64,000 bases of DNA from Aliiroseovarius sp. (GTDB lineage Bacteria; Pseudomonadota; Alphaproteobacteria; Rhodobacterales; Rhodobacteraceae): contig NZ_JASBTN010000040.1 in assembly GCF_030148435.1 (NCBI RefSeq), forward strand, positions 1 to 64,000. Direction: 5' to 3'. This document shows positions 1 to 8,706 of the stretch, in pieces (the stretch's first letter is position 1; each line of letters begins with the position of its first letter). The position numbers and the translations under genes are program-made. The notes beneath the pieces are model-generated. The model was not told the origin of the DNA, made no database searches, and saw nothing but the letters and a program-made list of their open reading frames with translations.

Positions 1-273
1 GCCTCGCTCAGCTGGGCGAAGATCGGCGAGCAGCGGGCACAATGGGACGCGGCCTGGCTGGCCGGAGACTGGGCGCAGCTCGAACAGGCTGGGAATTCGC
101 CGTATCAGGATGTGGCGCGGATCATTCTAGGGGAAAGGGCAACGGGCTCCGAAATGTTGGAACGGGGGAAGGAGCCGGAAAATGCAATGACGCAGGGCCA
201 GGATGTTTTGTCCAGGAGCCAACGGGCGCGGTTCGCACTGACATCTTTGCTGGAGCAGACTGAAAACCCCTGA
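1..273 (+). CDS. C-terminal part of an unidentified protein (5' truncated)
   Basis: The reading frame is open from the first base to TGA at 271-273, giving 90 residues of C-terminus. The segment is acidic and helical-looking, with many Gln, Glu and Ala residues and Trp near the start, and ends in LLEQTENP. No domain is recognised. It lies directly upstream of flhA on the same strand, so a flagellar role is possible, but the 314-base gap makes co-transcription uncertain. The N-terminus lies outside the window. Coding is inferred from the uninterrupted frame and orientation. Confidence 0.55.
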   Translation, partial: ASLSWAKIGEQRAQWDAAWLAGDWAQLEQAGNSPYQDVARIILGERATGSEMLERGKEPENAMTQGQDVLSRSQRARFALTSLLEQTENP

Positions 274-587
274 CACAGAGGCAGATGGTTACCAATTGTA
301 AACCAATTGTTCCTACCCTGACTTTCGATGAAGTCAGCAAGAAATGCGACGAATATGGGACAATCCGCAGGGCCACGAAAACGACGTAAGTTCGTGTTCT
401 TACGGCCGATCTCAACTGTAACCGACGTTTCTCCGCCGTGGGGGCTCCACCGTTCCCCGAGGCTGGAACCTAAGGGAATGGCTTCATTTCTCTGGGGCGA
501 AACCGGATCAGCTGGTGACGTTGGCTTCCTGTTTCTCCAGCGCGACCTCCACGATCCCGCCGCGTCTGACCGTGGGACGACCGTGCG
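274..587 (+). promoter_or_regulatory. non-coding region upstream of flhA
   Basis: This 314-base gap has no convincing gene. It holds a direct repeat ACCAATTGT at 291-299 and 302-310 with an 11-base period. A perfect inverted repeat CGTAAG/CTTACG occupies 385-390 and 399-404. GCCGATCT at 405-412 lies 14 bases after TAAG (387-390), loosely resembling a sigma-28 promoter. A weak 87-codon frame (328-591) would overlap the flhA start, but its composition does not look like protein. The region probably carries the flhA promoter; the exact site is not established. Confidence 0.4.
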
Positions 588-2672
588 ATGACGCTGGACC
601 TCTCGACCATTTTCAAGCCGACAATTCTGCTGGCCTTGGCGCTCATGGCGGTCATTGTAATGATGATTCTGCCGATGCCCGCCTGGGTGCTGGATATCGG
701 GCTGGCGGCCTCCTTTGCCTTGGCAATCCTGATGTTTACCGTGACACTCTTCATCGAACGTCCGCTGGACTTTTCAGCCTTCCCGACCGTGTTGTTGGCG
801 AGCCTGATGTTGCGCCTGTCGCTGAACGTGTCCTCGACCAAGCTGATCATCGGTGAAGGGCATAGCGGGACAGGGGCCGCCGGGGACGTAATCGAAGGGT
901 TCGCCAATTTCGTGATGTCGGGCAGTGTGTTTCTGGGGCTGGTAGTTTTCTGCGTGCTGCTGATCGTCAATTTCATCGTGATTACCAAGGGGGCGGCGCG
1001 CATGGCTGAAGTGGGCGCGCGGTTTGCCCTGGATGGTATGCCCGGCAAGCAGTTGGCGATCGACAGCGACATGTCGGCGGGTGCGATCGACCATGCCGAG
1101 GCCAAGGCGCGTCGCGAAAGGGAACAGCAGGAGACGACATTCTTCGGGTCGCTGGACGGCGCGTCGAAATTCGTCAAGGGCGATGCCATCGCGGGTCTTC
1201 TGATCACCCTTCTGAACATGACCATGGGCCTGATCATCGGCATTGTCATCCACGACATGGAACTGGCCCGTGCGTTCGAAACCTATGCGATTCTGACCGT
1301 CGGTGACGGGCTGGTAAGCCAGATCCCCGCGGTCATCATCTCGATCGCATCCGCGCTGCTTCTGGCGCGTGGCGGGGCGACGGGGTCAACCGACATGGCG
1401 CTGTTTTCGCAGCTTGGCCGCTACCCGCCCGCTCTGGCCACGGTCGGTGTTCTCATGGCGCTGTTCGCCCTGGTGCCCGGTCTGCCCTTCATCCCCTTCG
1501 TGGCCGGGGCTGCGGTGCTGTGCGGGGCGGCCTGGTGGGTGCACCGCAATGCGCGCAAAACAGCCGACGAGGAAGCAGCTACCACGGACCGGGAGGAACC
1601 GGTGCGCGCTGAAAGCATGGGGGATGTTCTGGACCTCGACGATATCCATGTCGAGTTCGCTCCGGACCTCGTCGCCATGGTGCTAGACCCGGCAACCGGA
1701 CTGGATGCCCGTATCGCCAACATGCGCAACCATGTTGCCACGGTGTTCGGCCTGATCCTTCCCGAGATCCGGTTGACCGACAATGCCGCCCTGCCAACCG
1801 GGCAATATGTGGTCAGCATCCAGGGGGTCGAACAGGCCCGAGACCGATTGGAGCCGGACATGGCGCTTGCGATCCTGACCGGGACCGAGGCTGATCTGCC
1901 CCCGGGCGAAGATGTCAAGGAACCGGTCTATGGCGCGCCCGCTCGCTGGATTCCGATTGCGGAGCAAGAGGCGGTGGCCTTGCAAGGTGGTACCGTGGTG
2001 TCCCCGACAGAGGTGCTGGCCACCCACCTGCTTGAAGTCATGAAACGCAATTTCGGCCGGCTTCTGAGCATGAAGGCCCTGCGCCGCCTGCTGGATGAAT
2101 TCACCAACCTGTCCGATCCGGCCCGCGCCGAGGCCAATAAGCGATTGCTGGACGACCTGGTCCCGGAGAAGGTGCCGATGGATCTGCTTCTGACGGTGCT
2201 GCGTTTGCTGTTGGAGGAGCGGGTCTCGGTCCGGAACCTGCCCCTGATCCTCGAAGCCATCGCCGAAGCCCGTGCCGCCATTCCGACCCCGGAGGGAATT
2301 TGCGAACATGTGCGCCAGCGCCTCGGCTTCCAACTGGTTGCCGAATTGAAGCGTGAAGACGGCACCTTGCCACTGGTTCAGTTGGCGCCGGAGTGGGAGC
2401 AGACTTTCACCACCTATCAGCTCAACGGCGAACGTGGGTCCAGTGACGTGGCCCTGCCGCCCGAGGACTTCAATCGCCTTGCCAGTTCGATCGCCGAACG
2501 CATTGCGCGGGCGGGGGCGGATGGGATTTATCCGGCGCTGGTCACTTCGACCCGAAGGCGCCGCTTTCTGCGTACGGTGATGAGCGCAAAGGGTATTGCC
2601 AACCCTGTATTCTCATTCGAAGAGATCGGAACAGAAGCACGGCCATCCCTGGTCGGGTTGATCCCGGCATGA
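588..2672 (+). CDS. flhA: flagellar export apparatus protein FlhA
   Basis: FlhA forms the nonameric export gate of the flagellar type III secretion system; its cytoplasmic ring docks chaperone-substrate complexes. The 694 residues match the family length. The N-terminal half (about 1-310) is hydrophobic with multiple membrane spans, and the FHIPEP signature is visible around residues 144-161 (RFALDGMPGKQLAIDSD). The C-terminal half is the soluble docking domain. The ATG has only a weak GGGA upstream. The stop overlaps the fliR start (ATGA), so flhA, fliR and flhB are probably translationally coupled. Confidence 0.97.
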   Translation: MTLDLSTIFKPTILLALALMAVIVMMILPMPAWVLDIGLAASFALAILMFTVTLFIERPLDFSAFPTVLLASLMLRLSLNVSSTKLIIGEGHSGTGAAGDVIEGFANFVMSGSVFLGLVVFCVLLIVNFIVITKGAARMAEVGARFALDGMPGKQLAIDSDMSAGAIDHAEAKARREREQQETTFFGSLDGASKFVKGDAIAGLLITLLNMTMGLIIGIVIHDMELARAFETYAILTVGDGLVSQIPAVIISIASALLLARGGATGSTDMALFSQLGRYPPALATVGVLMALFALVPGLPFIPFVAGAAVLCGAAWWVHRNARKTADEEAATTDREEPVRAESMGDVLDLDDIHVEFAPDLVAMVLDPATGLDARIANMRNHVATVFGLILPEIRLTDNAALPTGQYVVSIQGVEQARDRLEPDMALAILTGTEADLPPGEDVKEPVYGAPARWIPIAEQEAVALQGGTVVSPTEVLATHLLEVMKRNFGRLLSMKALRRLLDEFTNLSDPARAEANKRLLDDLVPEKVPMDLLLTVLRLLLEERVSVRNLPLILEAIAEARAAIPTPEGICEHVRQRLGFQLVAELKREDGTLPLVQLAPEWEQTFTTYQLNGERGSSDVALPPEDFNRLASSIAERIARAGADGIYPALVTSTRRRRFLRTVMSAKGIANPVFSFEEIGTEARPSLVGLIPA

Positions 2673-3445
2673 ACGAGATGTTCGCAGAGCTGGTGGCCAT
2701 GGGACGGGGCTGGCTGGTACTCGCCGGGATCGTGTTTCTGCGGGTAGGAGCGGCCATGGCCCTGCTGCCGGCCTTCGGCGAACGCTCGATCCCGGAACGC
2801 ATCCGCCTGGTTCTGGCCCTGGCCTTTACCGCGATCGTGTTTCCGGCCGTTGCCACAAGCTTGCAGACACGACTCGATGCGGGAACCCTGCCGGGTTTCT
2901 TCCTGATCACCGAGGCGGTGGCCGGACTGGCCATTGGAATCGTGATCCGCCTGTTCGTGCTGGCGCTGCAGATCGCCGGCAGCATCGCCGCGCAATCGAC
3001 TTCACTGGCACAGATTTTCGGTGGGGATACGGTGGAGCCGCAGCCAGCGATCGGCCATGTGCTGTTGGTCGCGGGGCTGGCCCTGGCCGTGATGCTTGGC
3101 TTGCATGTGCGCCTGGCCCAGGTGTTGATCCTGTCATACGACATTCTGCCGGCTGGGCAGATGCCGGGCGGTGATCTGCTGTCGCAATGGGGTGTTGCGC
3201 GTATCGCAAAGGCCTTCGGCCTGGCGTTTACCCTGGCTGCGCCATTTGTGATCGCCTCGCTGATCTACAACGTGGCATTGGGTGTCATCAACCGTGCGAT
3301 GCCGCAACTGATGGTGGCCTTCGTCGGTGCGCCCGCGATCACTGCGGCGGGATTGATCCTGTTGTTCCTGACCGCTCCGGTCCTGCTGTCTACCTGGATC
3401 CGCGCGCTGGATCTGTTCCTCAATGCCCCGTTTGGAGCTTGGTGA
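2669..3445 (+). CDS. fliR: flagellar export apparatus protein FliR
   Basis: FliR is a membrane component of the export gate core, assembling with FliP and FliQ into the helical entry channel. The protein has 258 residues, the usual size, and is almost entirely hydrophobic with about six predicted membrane spans. It starts inside the flhA stop (ATGA) and its own TGA shares one base with the flhB ATG, which implies tight translational coupling. Its partner fliQ lies in the opposing operon at 8136-8405; fliP is not in the window. Confidence 0.96.
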   Translation: MNEMFAELVAMGRGWLVLAGIVFLRVGAAMALLPAFGERSIPERIRLVLALAFTAIVFPAVATSLQTRLDAGTLPGFFLITEAVAGLAIGIVIRLFVLALQIAGSIAAQSTSLAQIFGGDTVEPQPAIGHVLLVAGLALAVMLGLHVRLAQVLILSYDILPAGQMPGGDLLSQWGVARIAKAFGLAFTLAAPFVIASLIYNVALGVINRAMPQLMVAFVGAPAITAAGLILLFLTAPVLLSTWIRALDLFLNAPFGAW

Positions 3446-4542
3446 TGGCTGATGGCTCGGACGACCAGGACAAGCAACATGAAGCGACCCAGAAGAAACT
3501 GGACGATGCCCGCAAGAAGGGGGAAATCCCGCGTTCTGCCGACCTGACCACGGCGGCGTCCTATGCCGGATTGCTGGTCGCTGCCACGGCCATCGGTGCC
3601 ACCAATTTGAAAGGTGTCGGCGCCGAGCTGGCCGGGATTTTCGCCCGCGCCGATAGCTTGGCAATCGAGGTGTTCAGTGGCGGTGGGCAGACTTTCGCGG
3701 GCACCCTGCTCCTGGATCTGGCGGGGTTGCTCGCGCCCTGGTTCCTGTTGCCGGCTGTAGCTGCCCTTGCGGTGCTGGTGGCCACGCGCGGTGTGGTGGT
3801 CGCGCCCGAAAAGCTGACGCCGAAGCTGAACCGTATCTCGCCGCTGTCAAACGCAAAGAATAAATTCGGGCGCAGCGGGTTGTTCGAGTTTGCCAAGAGT
3901 TTCGCCAAGCTCACCATCTTCTCGATCATCCTGGGGGTCTTTTTGTGGCAGAAATTGCCCGAGGTCATCGGTTCGATCGGCGTTGAACCGGCAATGGCAA
4001 CCACCGTTCTTTTGACGCTCTGCGTACAGTTTTTTGGTATCGTCTTGCTGGTTTCTCTGGTGCTCGGCGGGGTTGATTTCATGTGGCAATACCAAGAGCA
4101 CTTGCGCAAGAACCGCATGTCCCACAAGGAGTTGACGGATGAGGCCAAGCAGAACGAGGGAGACCCACACGTCAAGCAACAACGCCGCCAGAAAGGGTAT
4201 GACATCGCAATGAACCAGGGGATCCGGGATGTTCCGGACGCCGATGTCGTTGTGGTCAACCCGACTCACTACGCGGTTGCGCTTAAATGGTCGCGCCTGC
4301 CCGGCGAGGCGCCGGTTTGCTTGGCCAAGGGGACCGACGAAGTGGCCGCGCGTATTCGCGAGGTGGCTGCGGAAGCCGGAGTGCCGATCCATCGCGATCC
4401 GCCAACCGCCCGATCGTTGCATGCTCTGGTGGACATCGGCCAGGAAATTCACCCCGAACACTACCAGGCTGTGGCCGCTGCGATCCGTTTCGCCGAGAAG
4501 ATGCGGACCAAGGCCAGGAACAGCACTGTGCGCATGCGATGA
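3445..4542 (+). CDS. flhB: flagellar substrate-specificity switch protein FlhB
   Basis: FlhB switches the export apparatus from rod/hook to filament substrates after self-cleavage. The start at 3445 is chosen because it overlaps the fliR stop and gives the family N-terminus (MADGSDDQDK, then a KKLDDARKKGEIPRS segment). The protein is 365 residues with four membrane segments in roughly residues 40-210, a charged linker, and the autocleavage motif NPTH at residues 272-275. The switch partner FliK is encoded at 15117. The stop overlaps the next start (ATGA). Confidence 0.97.
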   Translation: MADGSDDQDKQHEATQKKLDDARKKGEIPRSADLTTAASYAGLLVAATAIGATNLKGVGAELAGIFARADSLAIEVFSGGGQTFAGTLLLDLAGLLAPWFLLPAVAALAVLVATRGVVVAPEKLTPKLNRISPLSNAKNKFGRSGLFEFAKSFAKLTIFSIILGVFLWQKLPEVIGSIGVEPAMATTVLLTLCVQFFGIVLLVSLVLGGVDFMWQYQEHLRKNRMSHKELTDEAKQNEGDPHVKQQRRQKGYDIAMNQGIRDVPDADVVVVNPTHYAVALKWSRLPGEAPVCLAKGTDEVAARIREVAAEAGVPIHRDPPTARSLHALVDIGQEIHPEHYQAVAAAIRFAEKMRTKARNSTVRMR

Positions 4543-4922
4543 GCAAGGGGTTGGCCGATATGGCCCGGATCGGGCAAATGGTTCTGGACGGCGATCTTGT
4601 CGTGCTGCGCGAGCTGTCCGAGCGGATCGACGCGCTTCGGGCGCGGGTAGACGAGCTCGACGCGCAACTGTCTGCGCGTGCCCGGACTGCAGCAGTGGCG
4701 CGGGAAGAAGATCTGGCACTGTGCAATGGCCGGGATCAAACCTGGGTGGAATGGGTCTGCCTTCAGAAGGCCGAATTGCGTCGCCAAATTGCGGAGCTGA
4801 TGGCCGACCGCGAAGACAAGCTGGCGCGGGCGAAACGGTCTTTCGGGAGGGCTCAGGCAATCGAGGCATTGCAAACTCGTGCGCGGGAGGCGCGGTTGAG
4901 AAAGCAGTCGCGGCAGAGCTGA
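4539..4922 (+). CDS. small coiled-coil protein, possible FliJ-like export factor
   Basis: A 127-residue, highly charged, alpha-helical protein rich in Arg, Glu, Ala and Leu with heptad-like spacing, no signal peptide and no membrane span. It starts within the flhB stop (ATGA) and ends the flhA operon. FliJ is the coiled-coil stalk linking the FliI ATPase to FlhA, has about 147 residues and often diverges beyond easy recognition. Size, predicted structure and position suggest a FliJ analogue, but no family signature was identified, so this is inference. Confidence 0.5.
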   Translation: MSKGLADMARIGQMVLDGDLVVLRELSERIDALRARVDELDAQLSARARTAAVAREEDLALCNGRDQTWVEWVCLQKAELRRQIAELMADREDKLARAKRSFGRAQAIEALQTRAREARLRKQSRQS

Positions 4923-4928
4923 GCGGCG

Positions 4929-5432
4929 TCAGATGTCCTGGCGCACGAAATCGGTGATCAACACGTCGATGACCGAATTGCCCATTGTCTTGACTGCCAC
5001 CTCTTTCAACGCCTTGCGCAGCGAACTCAGTTTGGCGCTGTCGGTAAACACCCCGTCGAACCCGCCAACATTGGAGTGGGCAAAGAGCACGTCCAGAAAT
5101 TCGCTGCGCAGACGGGGCTCACGCTGATAGAATTTTTCGGTACTGCCGGCCTTGACCTCAAGGTTCAGGGACATGACTACCAGGGCCGATACTTGACCAT
5201 CGGCAATGACGGGCACGACGAACTGGTTGTTCATCTTGATGAAATCACCAGTTGCCGCATCGTTTTCAATTGCCTCCTCGCCGTCTGGAACGGCGGCGTG
5301 CTGCACGTCCGCACCGAGATCTCCGCAGGGGGTGATCTCGACCACTTCCGGTTCGGGGCGGAGCAGCAGCCCCGCGCCCACGCCGCCGCCAAGACCGATC
5401 AATGCCAGAAGGATGGGAAGAATCTTGCCCAT
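4929..5432 (-). CDS. fliL: flagellar basal-body-associated protein FliL
   Basis: FliL is a single-span inner-membrane protein whose periplasmic domain surrounds the stator. The 167-residue product has an N-terminal membrane anchor (about residues 4-24) after a short cytoplasmic tail, then a periplasmic domain with the family pattern of two beta strands, a central segment near FYQREPRLRSEFLDVL and a C-terminal helix ending in VLITDFVRQDI. It is the last gene of the flgB-to-fliL reverse operon, 12 bases after flgH, and meets the forward coiled-coil gene tail to tail with 6 bases between them. Confidence 0.88.
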   Translation of the reverse strand: MGKILPILLALIGLGGGVGAGLLLRPEPEVVEITPCGDLGADVQHAAVPDGEEAIENDAATGDFIKMNNQFVVPVIADGQVSALVVMSLNLEVKAGSTEKFYQREPRLRSEFLDVLFAHSNVGGFDGVFTDSAKLSSLRKALKEVAVKTMGNSVIDVLITDFVRQDI

Positions 5433-5444
5433 GGGAACCTCGGA

Positions 5445-6173
5445 TCAGAAGGGAAGGATGATATCGGCAACCTGCTGGCCATAGCGGGGTTGCTGCACAT
5501 CGGTGATCTGACCACGGCCACCGTAGGAAATGCGGGCCGAGGCGATCTTGTCATAGGGAATTTCATTCTGGCGCGAGATGTCCTCGGGTCGTACGAAACC
5601 GGTCACGATCAGCTCGCGCAGTTCGAAGTTCACCCGCACTTCCTGAGTGCCCTGGATCTGCAGTACGCCATTGGGCAGGGTGCCGATCACGGTGGCGGCG
5701 ACACGCAGGGTCAATTTCTCGTTCCGTTTGGTCGAGCCGCTGCCCGAGGAAGCACTGTTCGAGGTGGTCTCGACAGCCGATCCCATGGTTGCCCCGGTCG
5801 GCAACACCTGGTCCACGGTTTGCGGTATGCCGAACAGATGCGGCACGCCCATGGTTTCCGTTCCGCTGCGTGAGCGCGCCGAATCGTTCGAAAACTCCGC
5901 CTGGTCGTTGATTTCAATGACCACGGTCAGAATGTCACCCGAGGCCTGGGCGCGGCGGTCCCCCAGCAGCGACTGCCGTCCGCCGCTCCAGAGTGAGGCG
6001 CGGTCAACAGGGCGCTGGCCTTCGGTGTCAACCGGCAGGCCCGCGCGGTTCATCGCCGCATATTCCGTGCCCCCTTCGACCGGGGTCATGGCCGGGGCTT
6101 TACCGACGTTTTCCAGCCGCCCGCAGGCGGAAGCGGCAAGAACGAGGGATATAAGGAAGGCAAGGCGCCGCAT
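5445..6173 (-). CDS. flgH: flagellar L-ring lipoprotein FlgH
   Basis: FlgH forms the outer-membrane L ring through which the rod passes. The 242-residue precursor has a lipoprotein signal with the lipidation Cys at residue 17 (LAASAC) and the family core GDILTVVIEINDQAEFSN followed by conserved Gly-rich and VRPEDISRQNEIP segments. It lies between flgA and fliL in the same operon. The P-ring gene flgI is absent from this window and must be encoded elsewhere. Confidence 0.95.
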   Translation of the reverse strand: MRRLAFLISLVLAASACGRLENVGKAPAMTPVEGGTEYAAMNRAGLPVDTEGQRPVDRASLWSGGRQSLLGDRRAQASGDILTVVIEINDQAEFSNDSARSRSGTETMGVPHLFGIPQTVDQVLPTGATMGSAVETTSNSASSGSGSTKRNEKLTLRVAATVIGTLPNGVLQIQGTQEVRVNFELRELIVTGFVRPEDISRQNEIPYDKIASARISYGGRGQITDVQQPRYGQQVADIILPF

Positions 6174-6184
6174 GTCTGTGTCCT

Positions 6185-6616
6185 TTACATGGAGGGAATG
6201 GTGGGCGGATTGACGGTCACGGTGCCGTCGGCGCGGATGATGCCGGTGACCGTGTTGCGCGAGCCGAGGTTCATGGCGCGGATCGTATCTCCAATGCCGC
6301 CGCGCGACAGGGAGCGGGCCTCGGCCGCGATGATCAGCGGCCCGGAGACATAATAGATCGTGACGATCTGGTTGCGTTCGATCAGGGCAGGTGGGCCGAT
6401 ATCTTCGATCCGGATCGGGCGCCCGGCATAAAGCACGACGCGGGCCTCCTGGCCCACCACCTCGTCCAGCGCGACATAAGTGCCGGGCGCCTCCCCCTGG
6501 ATAAGCTGCACGTCGCCAGGGCCCAGGATCGCCTGGCTGCGAATGGTGCGGGTCGGCACGATGATTTCGGCGAAGGCCGGCGTGCTCATCAGCAAGAGGG
6601 CAAGGATTCGGATCAT
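6185..6616 (-). CDS. flgA: P-ring assembly chaperone FlgA
   Basis: FlgA is a periplasmic chaperone needed to assemble the FlgI P ring. This 143-residue version has a cleavable signal peptide (cut probably after AFA, about residue 16) and a single SAF-type domain with a conserved RPI segment. It is shorter than enteric FlgA (about 219 residues), as is common for the short alphaproteobacterial form. Its start overlaps the flgG stop by one base, and flgH follows after 11 bases. Confidence 0.9.
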   Translation of the reverse strand: MIRILALLLMSTPAFAEIIVPTRTIRSQAILGPGDVQLIQGEAPGTYVALDEVVGQEARVVLYAGRPIRIEDIGPPALIERNQIVTIYYVSGPLIIAAEARSLSRGGIGDTIRAMNLGSRNTVTGIIRADGTVTVNPPTIPSM

Positions 6617-7401
6617 CAGCGCACCTGTGTGGTTGCGGCGAGCATCTGGTCGGCGGCCGAAATCACCTTGGAGTTCAGTTCATAGCCACGCTGCGCTTCG
6701 ATCAGCTCGGTGATTTCGCGCACCGCATCGACCGAGCTGTTTTCCAGGTAGCCCTGTCGCAGGGAACCCAACCCGTCCTCGCCGGGGACGGAAACGGTGG
6801 CCGGTCCCGAAGCCTCGGTCTCCAGGTACAGGTTCGAGCCGATCGCCTGCAGCCCCTTCTGGTTGGTGAAATTGGCCAGTGTGAACTGGCCCAGGAGCTC
6901 TGGTTCGATCTGGTTGTTGAAATAGGCGTAAACCTCGCCATCGGCGTTGATCGTGACCCGCAACGCATCGTTGGGAATGGTCAGGTCAGGCACGACCACA
7001 TAGCCGTCCGAAGTTACAACTTGACCATCGCCGGTCATTTTCAGTCCTCCATCGCGGGTATAGGCGGATTGGCCGGATGGAAGGGTGACTTCAAGATATC
7101 CGGAGCCCTCGACCGCCAGGTCGAGCTCGCCGCCGGTCTGGGCCAGGGCCCCCTGTTCGACCATCATCGAGACCGCGGCGGGGCGCACCCCCAGACCCAG
7201 TTGGACACCTGTCGGCAGCACGGTACCGTCGGCCGCATTGATCGTGCCGGGGCGCGCCATCTGCTGGTAGTGCAGGTCGGCGAATTCCGCCTTGCGCGCG
7301 TTGTAGGCGGTTGTGTTCATATTGGCGAGGTTGTTCGAGATCGTCTCGACCCGCATCTGCTGGGCGAGCATCCCGGTGGCGGCGATTTTCAGGGCACGCA
7401 T
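6616..7401 (-). CDS. flgG: flagellar distal rod protein FlgG
   Basis: FlgG builds the distal rod of the flagellar axis. The 261-residue product carries the N-terminal rod-protein helix and motif (ETISNNLANMNTTAY near residue 20), the central FlgE/F/G domain, and the C-terminal helix (ITELIEAQRGYELNSKVI) that packs in the rod core. Family length is about 260. It follows flgF by 11 bases and precedes flgA directly; the AGGAACC stretch before its ATG is a plausible ribosome-binding site. Confidence 0.97.
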   Translation of the reverse strand: MRALKIAATGMLAQQMRVETISNNLANMNTTAYNARKAEFADLHYQQMARPGTINAADGTVLPTGVQLGLGVRPAAVSMMVEQGALAQTGGELDLAVEGSGYLEVTLPSGQSAYTRDGGLKMTGDGQVVTSDGYVVVPDLTIPNDALRVTINADGEVYAYFNNQIEPELLGQFTLANFTNQKGLQAIGSNLYLETEASGPATVSVPGEDGLGSLRQGYLENSSVDAVREITELIEAQRGYELNSKVISAADQMLAATTQVR

Positions 7402-7412
7402 GGTGGGTTCCT

Positions 7413-8132
7413 CTACTTGATGACGGTCTGCGAAACCGCGCGGATGCGCTCGTCCTCGCGTTCCAGGAAGGTCTGGCCCAGCTCATAGGAGCGTTGAACC
7501 TCGATCATGCGGGCGATCTCGCCCACCGGGTCGACGTTGGACCCTTCAACATAGCCCTGCAGGATGGCGGCGCCCTCGATCACCGCCTCGGTGCCGCCGG
7601 GGGCGTCAAACCGCACCCCGTCCCGGTATTGCAGGTCGGTCGGATCGGCGGGCACGAACAGGCCGATCTGAGTCAGTGGGCGGCCGTCGGCCGACAGGGT
7701 GCCATCGGCGGCGACCGAGATACTGGCCGCATCGGGCGGGGCAAAGATCGGCGCGCCGCCCAGGTCCAGCAGGCGCAGCCCGTCGGGAGTGACCAGCTCG
7801 CCTTCGCCATTTGGCGTGAAGGAACCCGCGCGGGTCAGGAGCGGGCCTTCGGGCCCTTCGACCATGAAGAAGCCTTCGCCCTCAACCGCGAAATCGAAGG
7901 TGCCATTGGTCTGGGTCAGCGCGCCCTGGATCAGGCTGATCGAGCGGGTGTTCGCCGTGGCCATGGACAGGGAGGGCTCGCCCGGCTCCAATGCCTTTAC
8001 GAATTCCGAGAAGATTACGTTCTGCGACCGATAACCGGTGGTGGCGGAGTTGGCGATGTTGTTGGCCACGCTCTGCATTTCACGCAGCAGACCCGCTTGG
8101 CGGGTCAGAGTGGTGTAACTGGCGTTGTCCAT
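7413..8132 (-). CDS. flgF: flagellar proximal rod protein FlgF
   Basis: FlgF is a proximal rod subunit. The 239-residue protein shows the rod signature near the N-terminus (SVANNIANSATTGYR), a central domain, and the C-terminal helical motif (IARMIEVQRSYELGQ). It is distinguished from FlgG by sequence and by its place before flgG. It lies 3 bases downstream of fliQ in the flgB-to-fliL operon. Confidence 0.95.
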   Translation of the reverse strand: MDNASYTTLTRQAGLLREMQSVANNIANSATTGYRSQNVIFSEFVKALEPGEPSLSMATANTRSISLIQGALTQTNGTFDFAVEGEGFFMVEGPEGPLLTRAGSFTPNGEGELVTPDGLRLLDLGGAPIFAPPDAASISVAADGTLSADGRPLTQIGLFVPADPTDLQYRDGVRFDAPGGTEAVIEGAAILQGYVEGSNVDPVGEIARMIEVQRSYELGQTFLEREDERIRAVSQTVIK

Positions 8133-8135
8133 GGC

Positions 8136-8405
8136 TTATCCTCCCGCGATCAACGTGATGATGGTGGCCTGGAAGAAGCCCACCAGCGTTTCGGTCATGA
8201 AACTCATCGAGACCCAGAACACGGCGAGGATCGCAGCCAGTTTCGGCACGAAGGTCAGGGTCAGTTCCTGGATCGAGGTAAGTGCCTGGAACAGGCCCAC
8301 CGCGACGCCGGCGGCAAGGGCGACAGTCAGGATCGGAAGCGCGATCAAAACCGCGTTCCATAGCCCAGCACGCAGCGTGTCGTAGAAGATGACCTCATCC
8401 ATCAT
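8136..8405 (-). CDS. fliQ: flagellar export apparatus protein FliQ
   Basis: FliQ is a small export-gate subunit that assembles around FliP and FliR. The protein has 89 residues, the exact family size, with two hydrophobic hairpin helices and the typical ALTSIQELTLTFVPK segment between them. Its ATG overlaps the fliE stop by 4 bases. Its presence inside a rod-gene operon, apart from fliR, is usual in Rhodobacterales. Confidence 0.95.
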   Translation of the reverse strand: MMDEVIFYDTLRAGLWNAVLIALPILTVALAAGVAVGLFQALTSIQELTLTFVPKLAAILAVFWVSMSFMTETLVGFFQATIITLIAGG

Positions 8406-8695
8406 ACCGGCATCCTCAGGATTTCCTGGTAGGCCTCGACCACTTTGTTGCGCACGGTGACGGCGGTTTCGACCGCCAATTCGGTCTGGGCCAGGGCCTG
8501 GACAAGCGCATGTGGGTCGGCGTCGCCGGCCATCGCGGCCATGGCGGTCTGTTCTCCCTCGCGAATTGTCTGGGCGAAGTCGCGGGCCACTCCCGCGAAA
8601 TCGGACCCGTCCGGGCCTCCGGTCTGCGGCGTTGGCGCCGTGGCCGGGCGGGTGGCGGCATAGCCTTGTGCGGCAAATGCGGATTTGATGTCCAT
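8402..8695 (-). CDS. fliE: flagellar hook-basal body protein FliE
   Basis: FliE joins the MS ring to the proximal rod. The 97-residue protein has the family C-terminal helices (ALAQTELAVETAVTVRNKVVEAYQEILRMPV) preceded by a less conserved Ala/Pro-rich N-terminus. It sits 11 bases after flgC, the usual order flgB-flgC-fliE, and overlaps fliQ by 4 bases. Confidence 0.95.
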   Translation of the reverse strand: MDIKSAFAAQGYAATRPATAPTPQTGGPDGSDFAGVARDFAQTIREGEQTAMAAMAGDADPHALVQALAQTELAVETAVTVRNKVVEAYQEILRMPV

Positions 8696-8706
8696 TCTGG
8701 ACCCTC

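Noticed and set aside
328..591. 87-codon frame overlapping the flhA start by 4 bases
   Set aside because: The ATGA overlap looks like coupling, but composition is unlike protein, there is no ribosome-binding site, and the region carries repeats suited to a promoter.
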